From Candidatus Hodarchaeota archaeon (GTDB lineage: Archaea > Asgardarchaeota > Heimdallarchaeia > Hodarchaeales > Hodarchaeaceae): a DNA stretch of 60,841 nucleotides. Of this stretch, positions 44,448-53,679 are shown one piece after another (within the stretch, counting starts at the first letter, position 1; the number at the start of each line of letters is the position of its first letter). The DNA is taken from contig JAEOTQ010000155.1 of the NCBI GenBank assembly GCA_016839785.1, positions 1 to 60,841 of the forward strand. The letters are read 5' to 3'. The position numbers and the translations under genes were made by a program. The notes beneath the pieces were generated by a model. The model worked only from the letters and a program-made list of their open reading frames with translations. It was not told where the DNA came from and searched no databases.

Positions 44448-46343
44448 TTAGACTATTCGGGAGAATATTGGTTGTTGGGATACCAGCTTTGGAAAAACTC
44501 GGAAATAAGTAGGTTTATCCTTTGTCTGGTCTTGAATAAATTTGATAACCTCTTTCAATGTTTGAAATTCCTGCGAGTTGTTGAATCGATATCTTACACT
44601 CACTTTTCCTTCGTTTTGTTCCTTTTCACCCGCGACAATTATAATCGGACTCCATAATTTCTCTGCAGCTCGAATCTTCTTTCCAAGAGATAAGTCCCGA
44701 TCATCAATTTCTACTCTAATATTCTTCTGTTCTAATTCCTCGGCTAGAGTTTGTGTGAATTCAAGGTAATCTTCAGATACTGGTAGAATTCTTACTTGTG
44801 CTGGAGATAACCATAGTGGAAATTGAGGTTTTGACCCTTTATGAGATCGTTTTAATTGATCCTCTATAATTCCATAAATAACTCTTTCAGTAGAGCCTGA
44901 GAGCGAACAATGCATTAGAAGAGGATAAATTTCCTTTCCGTTTGAATCAGTATATTTGATGTCAAAACGTTCAGAATTTTCTACATCAATCTGAACTGTG
45001 GATAGTGCTGCAGCTTTCTTTTGTGTGTCAACAACATTAAATTCAAATTTTAATATGAAATATGCATATCTTGTTTCAAACAATTCCAGGAGGATCGGTT
45101 TATTCAGTAATTTTACTAGGGAGACAACCCATTCTTTATTTTCTTCGAAGAATTCCGTAGTCATTCGGAAGGCAGTCTCAATGTTTACCTCAATATCGTT
45201 CATATATTTGTATGAAAGTCGAAATTGTTCATCAAACTCCTTTCTTGCCATCTGAATACCAGTTACAGCTGTATGTAAGTCAGGCATAGTGAATGCTCTA
45301 AGTCTACGTAATCCAGCTAACTCTCCACGTTGTTCACGTCTGAAAGATTTGGCCATTTCGAAAATTTTCAATGGAAGTTGTCGATAGCTAATGATGGCAT
45401 CCGACATCGTTAGAAATTGCCCGAAACAAGCAGCGAATCGCAAAAAATAATCCTTATTTCCTGATTTTACAACGTATTGTCTTGCAGGAAACCGTTCTAG
45501 ATATTTTTTCAGGGATTCATGGTCATAAGAATACATAAGTGGCGTTTCAACGATCATCGCTCCGTATTGGGCAGCCATGTTGTTTACATGATCCTCGATT
45601 AACCTCTTGATAATATAGCCTCTCGGAAGTATTCGAAAATTGCCAGCATCTGAACCATCTTCATAATCTACTAATTCAAGATTTTTCATAACGTCTACAT
45701 GTAGTGGAGGGGTACTAACAGTTCTATCCTTAGCTGTTTCATATTTAACAAATAATTCCAACTCTTTTTGACCTTTAAAATTAAATTTGTCAAAAGGCTC
45801 AATTTTCCCATCCAAAGATAGAACATAGAATGTGGAACGAGTAGTTTGCTCAGCAGCAATAGCTTTTGTTACTTCAGAAGTTTTTTCCGGTGTTTTCATA
45901 CCTGATTGACCTAAAATTTCTTTAGATCTTTCTGCTAAGGCATGCCCTTTGCAATTTAAGGTGAAGCTTTTATAATACCCGAACGGGGCTCTAACTATGT
46001 TCAGATCTATATTAATGGATCGTAAAGACGATTCTATCTTTTTTAGTGTTGATAATGCTGCATCTGGTTTAGCTGGTTGAGTTTTAGCTAAATGAACCCA
46101 AGGATACAAAATCAAATTTGTTTCACCAATATCATTTAGGGCAGAATTGATTTCATCATTAGCATTCGTAATTACATTAGATATATCAGGTATATCATTT
46201 GTTTCAACTGAAATAAAAACAACTAAAGTTGAATCTGAGGTGGAATATTCCATCTTAACATTTTTAGATGATTCAGGCTTACCTATTGCTTTATCAGTTA
46301 CTTTCCAATCAAACCCGTGAGAGTGTACAAGCAAAAGTTGCAT
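44448..46343 (-). CDS. thrS: Threonyl-tRNA synthetase (archaeal type with N-terminal editing domain)
   Basis: A 631-residue enzyme. The N-terminal ~145 residues are the archaeal editing domain (MQLLLVHSHGFDWKV, ILYPWVHLAKTQPAKPD, VRAPFGYYKSFTLNCKGHALAE) that removes mischarged serine and is related to D-aminoacyl-tRNA deacylases. The catalytic core shows the zinc Cys in RFAACFGQF, motif 2 FRREQRGELAGLRRLRAFTMPDLH and His in LMHCSLSGSTERV. The anticodon domain ends the protein. A GTG at 46352 could add 3 residues. Confidence 0.96.
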   Translation of the reverse strand: MQLLLVHSHGFDWKVTDKAIGKPESSKNVKMEYSTSDSTLVVFISVETNDIPDISNVITNANDEINSALNDIGETNLILYPWVHLAKTQPAKPDAALSTLKKIESSLRSINIDLNIVRAPFGYYKSFTLNCKGHALAERSKEILGQSGMKTPEKTSEVTKAIAAEQTTRSTFYVLSLDGKIEPFDKFNFKGQKELELFVKYETAKDRTVSTPPLHVDVMKNLELVDYEDGSDAGNFRILPRGYIIKRLIEDHVNNMAAQYGAMIVETPLMYSYDHESLKKYLERFPARQYVVKSGNKDYFLRFAACFGQFLTMSDAIISYRQLPLKIFEMAKSFRREQRGELAGLRRLRAFTMPDLHTAVTGIQMARKEFDEQFRLSYKYMNDIEVNIETAFRMTTEFFEENKEWVVSLVKLLNKPILLELFETRYAYFILKFEFNVVDTQKKAAALSTVQIDVENSERFDIKYTDSNGKEIYPLLMHCSLSGSTERVIYGIIEDQLKRSHKGSKPQFPLWLSPAQVRILPVSEDYLEFTQTLAEELEQKNIRVEIDDRDLSLGKKIRAAEKLWSPIIIVAGEKEQNEGKVSVRYRFNNSQEFQTLKEVIKFIQDQTKDKPTYFRVFPKLVSQQPIFSRIV

Positions 46344-46453
46344 ATTTATCACAGATAGTCCATTTTGTGGATGTGAGAGGACAAATTGGTGTTCTCAAAA
46401 GAGCTTTTCCAATCTGTAATCAAAGAATGTAATCATCTTCTGAAGAGTTATTT

Positions 46454-47053
46454 TTAGAAGAAGTTTTCAACAAAGAAATTAATTGCAGAATCAGGAATTC
46501 CTTGTTCGATAAAAGTTGCCCACGCATTAGTTTTCGTTAATTTCTGAGAAAGAGTTTGTTCAGTCATGAATTCGTAATATTCGTGTGGGAAGACTACCCA
46601 CTCTGAGGCTTCTTCAGCATAATAATCAGGTTTTACTTTGGACCAAGGTTTATATAGCAAAGTAGCAATTCTTACTGTTTTTGGATCTTTTAGTTTGAGA
46701 TAGTCAAGTGCACAAACCAAACTTTCCCCAGTATCAGCTAAATCGTCAATTAAAAGAATATTTTTCTGAAAGATATCTACCCCAACATCTTGTGAAATTA
46801 CTGGTTTGGTATGCGTCTCAGCTATGGCCGTATAAAATTTAATCTGCATTGTCGCAAGAACAGAAGATATTTTATTCTCTTCCAAGAGGTAGCTAGCCTC
46901 AAACATATCACTTAAGAGACGGGCCGGAATCCATCCTCCTCGACTAATACCAAGGATAATATCTGGATTGTAACCATCGCTTTTTATCAGATTGAAAAGA
47001 GAACGGGCTAATCGATCAATGTCGTGCCAATGAAAAATCTTGAATTCAACCAA
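46454..47053 (-). CDS. Phosphoribosyltransferase (hypoxanthine/xanthine-guanine type)
   Basis: A 199-residue PRTase with the PRPP motif NILLIDDLADTGESL and the upstream ILGISRGGWIPARLLSD, followed by a C-terminal extension of about 50 residues. The first half matches archaeal GPT/Hpt-like PRTases that salvage purine bases. The start is a TTG with no ATG alternative before the conserved core. Confidence 0.85.
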   Translation of the reverse strand: MVEFKIFHWHDIDRLARSLFNLIKSDGYNPDIILGISRGGWIPARLLSDMFEASYLLEENKISSVLATMQIKFYTAIAETHTKPVISQDVGVDIFQKNILLIDDLADTGESLVCALDYLKLKDPKTVRIATLLYKPWSKVKPDYYAEEASEWVVFPHEYYEFMTEQTLSQKLTKTNAWATFIEQGIPDSAINFFVENFF

Positions 47054-47167
47054 AATTTAAACACATCAGTAAATGCTTTTGAAGAAGAATTTGTGTACTA
47101 ACTGAAGAAAGATTTTAAGCTCTATTACAAGTGTATATTCAGTCACGATATTAAGGAGCGGTAAAAA

Positions 47168-47734
47168 ATAGATCAATTTATCATTCAAGAACTGGATTCC
47201 TACGTATACCTTGTCTTTGGAGGTATAATTCAAGACCTAAGTGAGTCAATTGATGTCAAAGGGAGCTTAGAAGAATTAGAAGAAAAACATAAGTTGGTAG
47301 GTTCGCAATTATTTGATTTTCGTCCCATATGGGGATATAAACATATATTTTCAGCTCTTTGGCATGCCGAGAAAGCAAAAAATGCTGATAGAATGATTTC
47401 TAATTCGTTCTCCATGGAGATTTTACTATATATTGCAGGTTGTCGGCAAATAAAAAAAGCATTGGAAATGTTAGGTGTAAAGGAAAGTACTCATAAGATT
47501 ATAGGTGTATTGGTGGCTGAATCACGTGATGTTCTGCCTGTAGCACATACCGATCTAAAAGAAAGGATACGTTTCAAACCTTCTCTGCATATTATTGAAG
47601 AATTTGACCTAAAACGGGAATGGTTTATTCAACAACTCTTTGAAGATAATTACCAGAATGCAGATAAATTCTCTGATTCAGATATTGAAAAAGCTCAGCT
47701 AGAAAAGGTTGCTTTGCTTGCTTTAAATGCATAA
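47168..47734 (+). CDS. KEOPS complex subunit Cgi121
   Basis: About 188 residues. The conserved Cgi121 core is HIFSALWHAEKAKNADRMIS, NSFSMEILLYIAGCRQIKKALEMLGV and later EKVALLALNA. Cgi121 binds tRNA for the t6A-making KEOPS complex. An in-frame TTG at 47294 would drop the family N-terminal strand (YVYLVFGGIIQDLSES). The frame is open back to TAA at 47162, and the only plausible start is ATA at 47168, placed 9 bases after GGAG. A TTTTAAGC element near 47113 may be the TATA box. Confidence 0.85.
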   Translation: MDQFIIQELDSYVYLVFGGIIQDLSESIDVKGSLEELEEKHKLVGSQLFDFRPIWGYKHIFSALWHAEKAKNADRMISNSFSMEILLYIAGCRQIKKALEMLGVKESTHKIIGVLVAESRDVLPVAHTDLKERIRFKPSLHIIEEFDLKREWFIQQLFEDNYQNADKFSDSDIEKAQLEKVALLALNA

Positions 47735-47742
47735 GCTAATAT

Positions 47743-48267
47743 TTACTCTGATAGAAACGTTACCATACTTATGTCTGATTTTGGAGCCATAACGCTCAAA
47801 CCTGTTAAATCACGGATAATTTCGATTCTAATTTCAATATCAGGGTCTTTCAATTGGACAATTCCCCAATTTATCTCCTCTGCGACATCTTTGATTATTT
47901 GTACTGATCGTAAATTGCTCTGACGTTTGTTGAGAGTTATTCTCCAAGTATTTGAGGGAAGGATTTTTTCCTGAGCAAGTTTTTTTGTATGGATAATAAT
48001 TGATGGAAGATCAGTTTTGATTATGTATTCTAACGGAACAAGTTTTAAACACGCAATTAAAGGACCTTTTTCTGCAATATAGCCCCGTATGCCTTTAATT
48101 ACAGTAAATGGATTCACCGTTTCATCTACAAGTTTTAAAATTGATAATCCTGGAACTCTAGCCTTTAATGGTTTAACATCATAATTTAAAATATCTGAAA
48201 TTACATAGAATGCTTCTGAGAGGGCATCCCGTTCATTAGTCCTTTGAGAGCTGATTAAGAAGCTCAT
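47743..48267 (-). CDS. THUMP domain protein (Tan1-like)
   Basis: About 174 residues of a THUMP RNA-binding protein resembling Tan1, which in eukaryotes partners the Kre33/Nat10 acetyltransferase for ac4C in tRNA: MSFLISSQRTNERDALSEAF, IRGYIAEKGPLIACLKLVPLE, WRITLNKRQSN and EIIRDLTGLSVMAP. Start is ATG at 48267; GTG at 48297 overlaps the preceding zinc gene. It is convergent with Cgi121. Confidence 0.82.
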   Translation of the reverse strand: MSFLISSQRTNERDALSEAFYVISDILNYDVKPLKARVPGLSILKLVDETVNPFTVIKGIRGYIAEKGPLIACLKLVPLEYIIKTDLPSIIIHTKKLAQEKILPSNTWRITLNKRQSNLRSVQIIKDVAEEINWGIVQLKDPDIEIRIEIIRDLTGLSVMAPKSDISMVTFLSE

Positions 48268-48286
48268 CACAGATCCCAAACGAGAT

Positions 48287-48463
48287 TTAATCTTCACTTC
48301 TAAGTAACCAAGCAGAAGAGATGAGGTCAGTAGTACCGCATTTTGGACAACTTGGTTTCGTTATGTAAATACCTTCTTCTTCAATCGTGATAAATTTTGC
48401 TTTCTGAAAACGGTTTTCGCATTCCTTATTCTGGCAAATATATACATCTGGTTTTTCTACCAT
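48287..48463 (-). CDS. 58-residue zinc-finger protein
   Basis: From ATG 48463 to TAA 48287. The peptide has one zinc ribbon, CQNKEC ... CPKC, with YIC before and GTTDLISSAWLLRSED after. I do not recognise a family. It lies upstream of the THUMP gene by 19 bases and in the same direction, so it might be a tRNA-modification partner, but that is inference. Confidence 0.55.
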   Translation of the reverse strand: MVEKPDVYICQNKECENRFQKAKFITIEEEGIYITKPSCPKCGTTDLISSAWLLRSED

Positions 48464-48489
48464 AATTCACATTTCCACGTAAATTTCAA

Positions 48490-49191
48490 TTAAATTTGTT
48501 TATGCCCAAATTCTAGGATATCTATTATATTGGATACTCCCTTCGCTAGAAAATATCGATTATTATCCCAATCCGCAATAACTAGTCTTCGCCATGAAGC
48601 AAATTGAAGTTGAGAAAGAATATCAGATTCAGATTGTCCCATTGATTTAACAATGTCATCCAAGTTTCCAGTTGATTTTTTAACGGCTTGTAAAATCGGA
48701 TAATAATGTTTCACTGCGTTTAGAACGATTAAACCAAGAGCTCGTTCCAAGTTTTTACCTGTTTTTGCCGATGTACCTATCACAGATATTGAAGAGGCTC
48801 TATTGCCCAGAATGGTATTTGCAACTTCCTCTGGACTTTTAGCTCCCAAAATATCCTGCTTGTTTGCACAAAGAACTATTGGTGTTCCTGGTAAAATCTC
48901 ATCAATTTCAATGAGAAGCTTTTTCGCTTCATCAAACGAAGCCACATTGACTGAATCAACGACGAACAATATCCCATCAGCCCCTTTACTTAAAATTTTT
49001 CTTATGATTTCGAATCGTTGCAATCCAGGAGTCCCGAAAAGAAATATTTCAACTCCATAAATTGTGGTTTTGCAGTGGTCCAAGGCAATTGTAGTTCCAC
49101 CATAATCAATAGAAATTGCTTTTCCTGAGCAAATCTTTTGAACTGTCGAAGATTTTCCACTATTGTAGGGGCCAAGGATTACAATTTTCAT
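48490..49191 (-). CDS. Ras-superfamily GTPase with a C-terminal extension
   Basis: A 233-residue protein. Residues ~1-170 are a GTPase with G1 GPYNSGKSS, a DYGGTTIALD stretch at G2, G3 FGTPGLQRFE with Gly in place of the usual Asp, G4 NKQD and G5 TSAKTGKN. The FGTPG pattern is that of a prokaryotic GTPase group (COG2229-type). Residues ~175-233 (LDDIVKSMGQSESDILSQLQ, FLAKGVSNIIDILEFG) may be a winged helix. It faces away from the zinc/THUMP pair's promoter. Confidence 0.8.
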   Translation of the reverse strand: MKIVILGPYNSGKSSTVQKICSGKAISIDYGGTTIALDHCKTTIYGVEIFLFGTPGLQRFEIIRKILSKGADGILFVVDSVNVASFDEAKKLLIEIDEILPGTPIVLCANKQDILGAKSPEEVANTILGNRASSISVIGTSAKTGKNLERALGLIVLNAVKHYYPILQAVKKSTGNLDDIVKSMGQSESDILSQLQFASWRRLVIADWDNNRYFLAKGVSNIIDILEFGHKQI

Positions 49192-49833
49192 GACGTATTA
49201 CCACATCGAAATATGCCTAGTTGTTCTTCTTCGATAGATCTTAACTCTGTTGTGGTTTATTATGTGATAATTCTTTATAATACTGATTAAATGAAATATG
49301 GTAAAAATCTCAATTCCTTCCAGTGAAGCAAAGGGAGGATTTTTACATTAATTTTAGATGTCTACTAAAATCTACATTTTCGCCTTAAAAAGATTAGCTA
49401 ATCTAAGCCAGATTTATCTCAGTGATCGTTTTTTTACCCCTCTGGCCGAACATTTCTGATAAAAGCTAACCGAGAATAGTATCCTTTAAAATTGTAAAGG
49501 ATATAAATGGAAAATCTATCAATCTGGAAATTTCCTTTCATAATTCATCTCTAGTTCAGATAATCCTGCGTTTCCATAAGCAATGAATAACATATTAGAT
49601 ATTATGAGACAGCCATTGAAGAACATCTGTTAAATGATAATTGCGTGAATAAATTTATCATTTCTAAAACTATCTTGACTTTTTTCGCTCTTCATGGTTA
49701 ATTGAATGCTTTTAATGCAACTAGACAAGCAAAGGGCCTTTAACGGGTGTATTAAAAAAGAAAAAGACAAATAGATAAAAACTGAACAAAATTTGGCTTT
49801 GTCTTGAGACACTAATAAGGAGTCAAAGAAAAA
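49192..49833. other. Long intergenic region with two inverted repeats
   Basis: No protein or known RNA gene is seen in these 640 bases. There is a perfect 14-base palindrome AGATTAGCTAATCT at 49391-49404 and an 8-base inverted repeat TATCCTTT/AAAGGATA at 49480-49503 with an 8-base loop. The last ~80 bases hold purine-rich sequence leading to the next gene. Confidence 0.4.
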
Positions 49834-50256
49834 ATGGCACAGCTCCTCTATCGAAACCTTTGGGCACCAAAAGAGTTACGTACCCTTCTTTTAGGCGTAT
49901 TTATGATATCATTAGGTTTTTTACTTGAACTGATCTTTCTTTTCTTTCTTGATGACATAAAAAATTCTTTTCTCGGAGTTTTGTATTGGGAAATCACTCT
50001 TTTAGGAGGATCTACTACCCCATTATTAATAATATTCCATTTAATTGTATGGAGTATAATATTTTTTGCTACTTTGATGGTTTATACCGTTATTCGCGAA
50101 TACACTGGCGGAAGAACTGGTATTTCAGAAATTGCAGGTATAATTATTATATTAACGATTACTACTGGGTTAATCTTTGATGAATGGTTTGCTCTCTTCT
50201 TTCTTATTGCTTCGAGCCTAATAATTGGATATCTCTACCTTGTTGTAGGTGAGTAA
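49834..50256 (+). CDS. Four-span membrane protein of unknown function
   Basis: A 140-residue protein with four hydrophobic spans (LLLGVFMISLGFLLELIF, TPLLIIFHLIVWSIIFF, EIAGIIIILTITTGLIF, ALFFLIASSLIIGYLYL). No catalytic motif is seen. An AAGGAGTC ribosome site precedes the ATG. It is convergent with the ABC permease and may have no functional link to it. Confidence 0.55.
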   Translation: MAQLLYRNLWAPKELRTLLLGVFMISLGFLLELIFLFFLDDIKNSFLGVLYWEITLLGGSTTPLLIIFHLIVWSIIFFATLMVYTVIREYTGGRTGISEIAGIIIILTITTGLIFDEWFALFFLIASSLIIGYLYLVVGE

Positions 50257-50348
50257 CCCTTCTTCGTGAATATTTTCTCGAAAATATGTGAGGATTGAAC
50301 TTAGAAAAAGAAAGAAATGAGGAATATTCTTCCCCATTTTGTTTACTG

Positions 50349-51161
50349 TTACGCTAATTCTCTTTTTTGAAAAACGAATATTGCACCTGCTGTAGCAAGT
50401 ATACCAACAGATGCCACGATAAGTACATCAGCTATCGGTAGCTTTCCAGAGTGGTTAATTGCGGATGCGTTCAGATAATGGAAAATAGAAAAGTCCTGTA
50501 GGAAGTTAATACTCTCCACAATTCCTCCGAATCGCTCCATCATGTATTGACCAAGAATTATTAGTCCAGAAAATGCCATTGCTTTGTTGGATTCCAGAAA
50601 AAGCATTCCACATAAATATGAGAGGGATCCTAATGCGAAGAAGAGTAACCATGATCCAATACCAGCGTATACAACCAATGTAAGATCAACTGCTTCTTCT
50701 GCAAGAAGCCATCCCATATTGACCATTAGTTCGTTCGTTAAGAATGTTGTTACTAAGATAAGGATGGGGTAGAGAAGGTTATAGGTTAAATAGACGCTGA
50801 ATTTCTCAAGAGCATATTGCCAGCGAGGAACAGGATAACTCAACATGACATCAAGAGTGTTATTATCCATTTCAGAAGCAATCATTCGAGCTGGAATGAA
50901 GATTGTAGCAAAAATCATTACCCACTCAAGTAGCATGAATATGTACATGAAGTACATTCCCTGCCAGGTACTTAGATCAACTAAGTCCCCAAGCATCACA
51001 CGATAAATAGGACTTTTTAGCAGTTCTTGGAAAGAAGCCATTTGTTCACTTAATTCTGGCCATAAACTCCCAATAAAAGGAATGAAGATGACAATAACTA
51101 TGGGGAAAGATATTCCTAACACCCAATATTTCTTTAAATTTTTTCTATATACTGTAAGCAT
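50349..51161 (-). CDS. ABC-2 type transporter permease
   Basis: A 270-residue protein with six membrane segments in the ABC-2 arrangement: a long loop after the first, then five clustered, with MIASEMDNNTLDVMLSYPVPR matching the conserved cytosolic coupling helix. It pairs with the ATPase gene just upstream; together they would form an exporter of unknown cargo. Confidence 0.88.
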   Translation of the reverse strand: MLTVYRKNLKKYWVLGISFPIVIVIFIPFIGSLWPELSEQMASFQELLKSPIYRVMLGDLVDLSTWQGMYFMYIFMLLEWVMIFATIFIPARMIASEMDNNTLDVMLSYPVPRWQYALEKFSVYLTYNLLYPILILVTTFLTNELMVNMGWLLAEEAVDLTLVVYAGIGSWLLFFALGSLSYLCGMLFLESNKAMAFSGLIILGQYMMERFGGIVESINFLQDFSIFHYLNASAINHSGKLPIADVLIVASVGILATAGAIFVFQKRELA

Positions 51162-51172
51162 TGATAAAACCT

Positions 51173-52117
51173 CTATTCATAGTATTGCAAAAAGATTTCT
51201 TCCAAAGAGGCATCCTCAATGGTTATTCGCGCTATCTGATAACTCCTTAACCATTGAAGGAAGGAATTAACGTCTTCACTAATCGTTAAGTTGAAAACAG
51301 TTTTTTTAATCTGATCAACGGATATAATTGATGAATTTTTGGGAAAATCAGAGATTTCTGGGACATTGGAGGTATCAAATTTTATTGAAATATGTTGAAC
51401 GAATTTAGATCGTAAATCCTCAATATCCTCTATCAAAATCATACGTCCGTCTCGAATAATCCCAACACGATCACATACGGATTGGACCTCTGCAAGGTCA
51501 TGAGAACTCAGAAAGATCGTGTGGCCTTCTTTCTTAAGGTTTTTTAATATCCTATGGAAATTAGCGGTCATTAAAGGATCTAAACCTGATGTTGGTTCAT
51601 CTAAGATGAGAAAATCAGGTTTTGCAGCGAGAGCTAATATGATTCCTACTTGTTGACGATTTCCAGATGAAAGCGCTTTGATTTTCAGACTCAAATCGAC
51701 TCTGAACATTGATCGCAGCTCTTTCAGAAAAACTGGGTCTACAGGACGAAAAGCATTATAGAAATCTATCAGTTCATTACCTGTAAAGTTCTTGAATAAT
51801 GCCAAGTCTCCTGGTATATATCCAATCCTTTTTCGTATTTCTAAAGCGTCAAGATGATGGTCTAATCCAAAAATACTTATCTTACCACTCTGCATTTTTA
51901 AATAATCAAGAATACATCTAATAGTTGTGGTTTTTCCTGCACCATTCGGACCAAGGAATCCAAAAATTTCACCTTTCTTTACCAAGAAGCTAACATCTTC
52001 TGCTCCTACTACTCGGCGGCTGAGAGTCTTTCCTGCAATACTTGATAGAAAAGAACGGCCATAAATCTTCGTAATTTCCGAAACTTGAAGGACTTGATCA
52101 CTATCAATTTTACTCAT
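51173..52117 (-). CDS. ABC transporter ATP-binding protein
   Basis: A 314-residue ATPase with Walker A GPNGAGKTTT, a signature ALSSGNRQQVGI (variant of LSGGQ), Walker B FLILDEPTSGLDP and the H-loop SSHDLAEVQ. A C-terminal domain of about 85 residues follows. GGAGGACACTAAGAA before the ATG is a strong ribosome site. The permease gene is 11 bases downstream. Confidence 0.93.
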   Translation of the reverse strand: MSKIDSDQVLQVSEITKIYGRSFLSSIAGKTLSRRVVGAEDVSFLVKKGEIFGFLGPNGAGKTTTIRCILDYLKMQSGKISIFGLDHHLDALEIRKRIGYIPGDLALFKNFTGNELIDFYNAFRPVDPVFLKELRSMFRVDLSLKIKALSSGNRQQVGIILALAAKPDFLILDEPTSGLDPLMTANFHRILKNLKKEGHTIFLSSHDLAEVQSVCDRVGIIRDGRMILIEDIEDLRSKFVQHISIKFDTSNVPEISDFPKNSSIISVDQIKKTVFNLTISEDVNSFLQWLRSYQIARITIEDASLEEIFLQYYE

Positions 52118-52142
52118 TTCTTAGTGTCCTCCACTAATTCTT

Positions 52143-52167
52143 TTATTTGCGTAACTGACGCAAATAA
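52143..52167 (-). promoter_or_regulatory. Palindromic operator candidate of the ABC transporter operon
   Basis: Perfect 10-base arms TTATTTGCGT and ACGCAAATAA flank a 5-base spacer. The palindrome sits 26 bases before the ATPase ATG, and an AT-rich TATA-like run (ATAAATATTTATAC on the minus strand, about 52174-52187) lies just upstream of it. A repressor bound here would cover the transcription start. Confidence 0.6.
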
Positions 52168-52361
52168 GTCAAGTATAAATATTTATTGTTGAACCCGAGA
52201 AGAAGAAGTTTCATCTCCGAATTTATTTATTGGGTTATGAAAAAAGGATTTTCTGATCTCAGAGACTATAGATAAAATCTATATCATAATAGAAGTTAAT
52301 CTTCTCTTATTTGTCTCCTTGAAGAGGAGATTTATAACAGTAAAATTGGAGTTATACAATT

Positions 52362-52889
52362 ATGTCTGCACAATACCAGTCTGGATTGGGAATTGAACAT
52401 CCTTATTCCCATCAGATTATGATCGGAAGTATCGTCTTCTTTTTTATAACATGGCTCTTAGACACATTTTTAGTTCAATTATTTGTAGATCTAAGGAACG
52501 GAGTTCCGCTTATTATTCGGATCTTTTTATTTGTAGTAACGGTGGGTTTCTCCTTTATATTGATGAATACTTCCCAGAAAAAGATTTTCTCACAGTCCAA
52601 GGGCCAAGAAGGTTTAGTATCTGATGGGGTCTATGCACTTGTTCGACATCCATTATATCTTAGTATTCCCGTGCTTTATCTAGCGTTTACCTTTCTTTCA
52701 TTTTCTGTCCTATCCTTACTTTCAATCATTGTCATCTTCTACTTTTTCAACAAGATGGTCGAATTTGAAGAAAAAGAACTAGTAAATATTCTTGGAGACG
52801 TTTATAGTGATTATATGATTCGCGTTCCAAGATGGATTCCCCGTTTATCGGCGATAAATGAATTGATTTTCTTATCAAATGATAACTGA
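52362..52889 (+). CDS. Isoprenylcysteine/phospholipid methyltransferase family membrane protein
   Basis: A 175-residue protein with four to five membrane spans and the family motif GVYALVRHPLYLS, then EEKELVNILGDVYSDYMIRVPRWIP. This is the SAM-binding C-terminal pattern shared by ICMT, PEMT and related membrane methyltransferases. The substrate cannot be read from sequence. A TTGGAGTT ribosome site lies 8 bases before the ATG. Confidence 0.83.
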   Translation: MSAQYQSGLGIEHPYSHQIMIGSIVFFFITWLLDTFLVQLFVDLRNGVPLIIRIFLFVVTVGFSFILMNTSQKKIFSQSKGQEGLVSDGVYALVRHPLYLSIPVLYLAFTFLSFSVLSLLSIIVIFYFFNKMVEFEEKELVNILGDVYSDYMIRVPRWIPRLSAINELIFLSNDN

Positions 52890-52972
52890 TCAATTGCTAT
52901 ACAATTGAATAAGAGTATGTATTTATAGTAACCAAAGAATATTATCTTCAGAATAATTTAGAAATAGAAGGA

Positions 52973-53629
52973 ATGCAGATTCCAATGACCTACCTATCAA
53001 ATGTTAAACGTGAATCGTCCTTTGGTTTTTTATTATGGCTAAAATGGCTGGTAGTCAGTTTAGTCGGGTGGGCTGCGTTATTATATTCAATATTGTACCT
53101 TGAAGAATATATTTTGATCGTTGGAGGGATTATCATAAGTAGTATCTTTATAGGTCTTACTCAATGGTTTAACATAAGACATGCGTTTACTTGGGCAAAA
53201 TCGTGGATCATAGTGAATATTCTGATGGTTCCTCTTGGATTAACTTATGCAGCATCATTAGGAGCATTAGTTCTAGGTGTAGGTCTTGCTGGTGGTGTTT
53301 TGGGAAAAGAATGGCTAGGGGTTGTTGGTAGTATTTTTCTTCCTGCCATTTCAATCGCGATAGCCTATGTTTTGTATATGTTTATCACCAGTAAGATAGT
53401 GAGAAGACTAGTTGAAAGAGTTGAAGGAAACCGCGTCACTCTACTTGAACAAATTATTGTCATTGGATTTTCAGTAACTATCGCCTTAACTGTGAATGTT
53501 CTCATAAGTTTGTTTGATTCAGGTGCTGGAATATTATCTGGTGGAGTGGTTTTCGCTGTAATTACGGGTTGGGGGGTAAATGAAATTGGGCAACCGACAC
53601 GTTGGGCGAAAATGGAGACGAAAGAGTAA
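52973..53629 (+). CDS. Six-span membrane protein of unknown function
   Basis: A 218-residue hydrophobic protein with about six spans (LLWLKWLVVSLVGWAALLYSIL, ALVLGVGLAGGVLG, IVIGFSVTIALTVNVLIS among them). A GVLGKEW stretch and a C-terminal GGVVFAVITGWGV are the most distinctive parts. I do not recognise the family. It follows the methyltransferase in the same direction after 83 bases. Confidence 0.55.
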   Translation: MQIPMTYLSNVKRESSFGFLLWLKWLVVSLVGWAALLYSILYLEEYILIVGGIIISSIFIGLTQWFNIRHAFTWAKSWIIVNILMVPLGLTYAASLGALVLGVGLAGGVLGKEWLGVVGSIFLPAISIAIAYVLYMFITSKIVRRLVERVEGNRVTLLEQIIVIGFSVTIALTVNVLISLFDSGAGILSGGVVFAVITGWGVNEIGQPTRWAKMETKE

Positions 53630-53679
53630 TTCTATCTCCTTTACCAGTGACGTAAAATAATAGTTTGACGAAGTTGAAC

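Noticed and set aside
49391..49404. Perfect 14-base palindrome AGATTAGCTAATCT as an operator
   Set aside because: It lies more than 400 bases from the rightward gene and 200 from the leftward one, too far for a normal archaeal operator.
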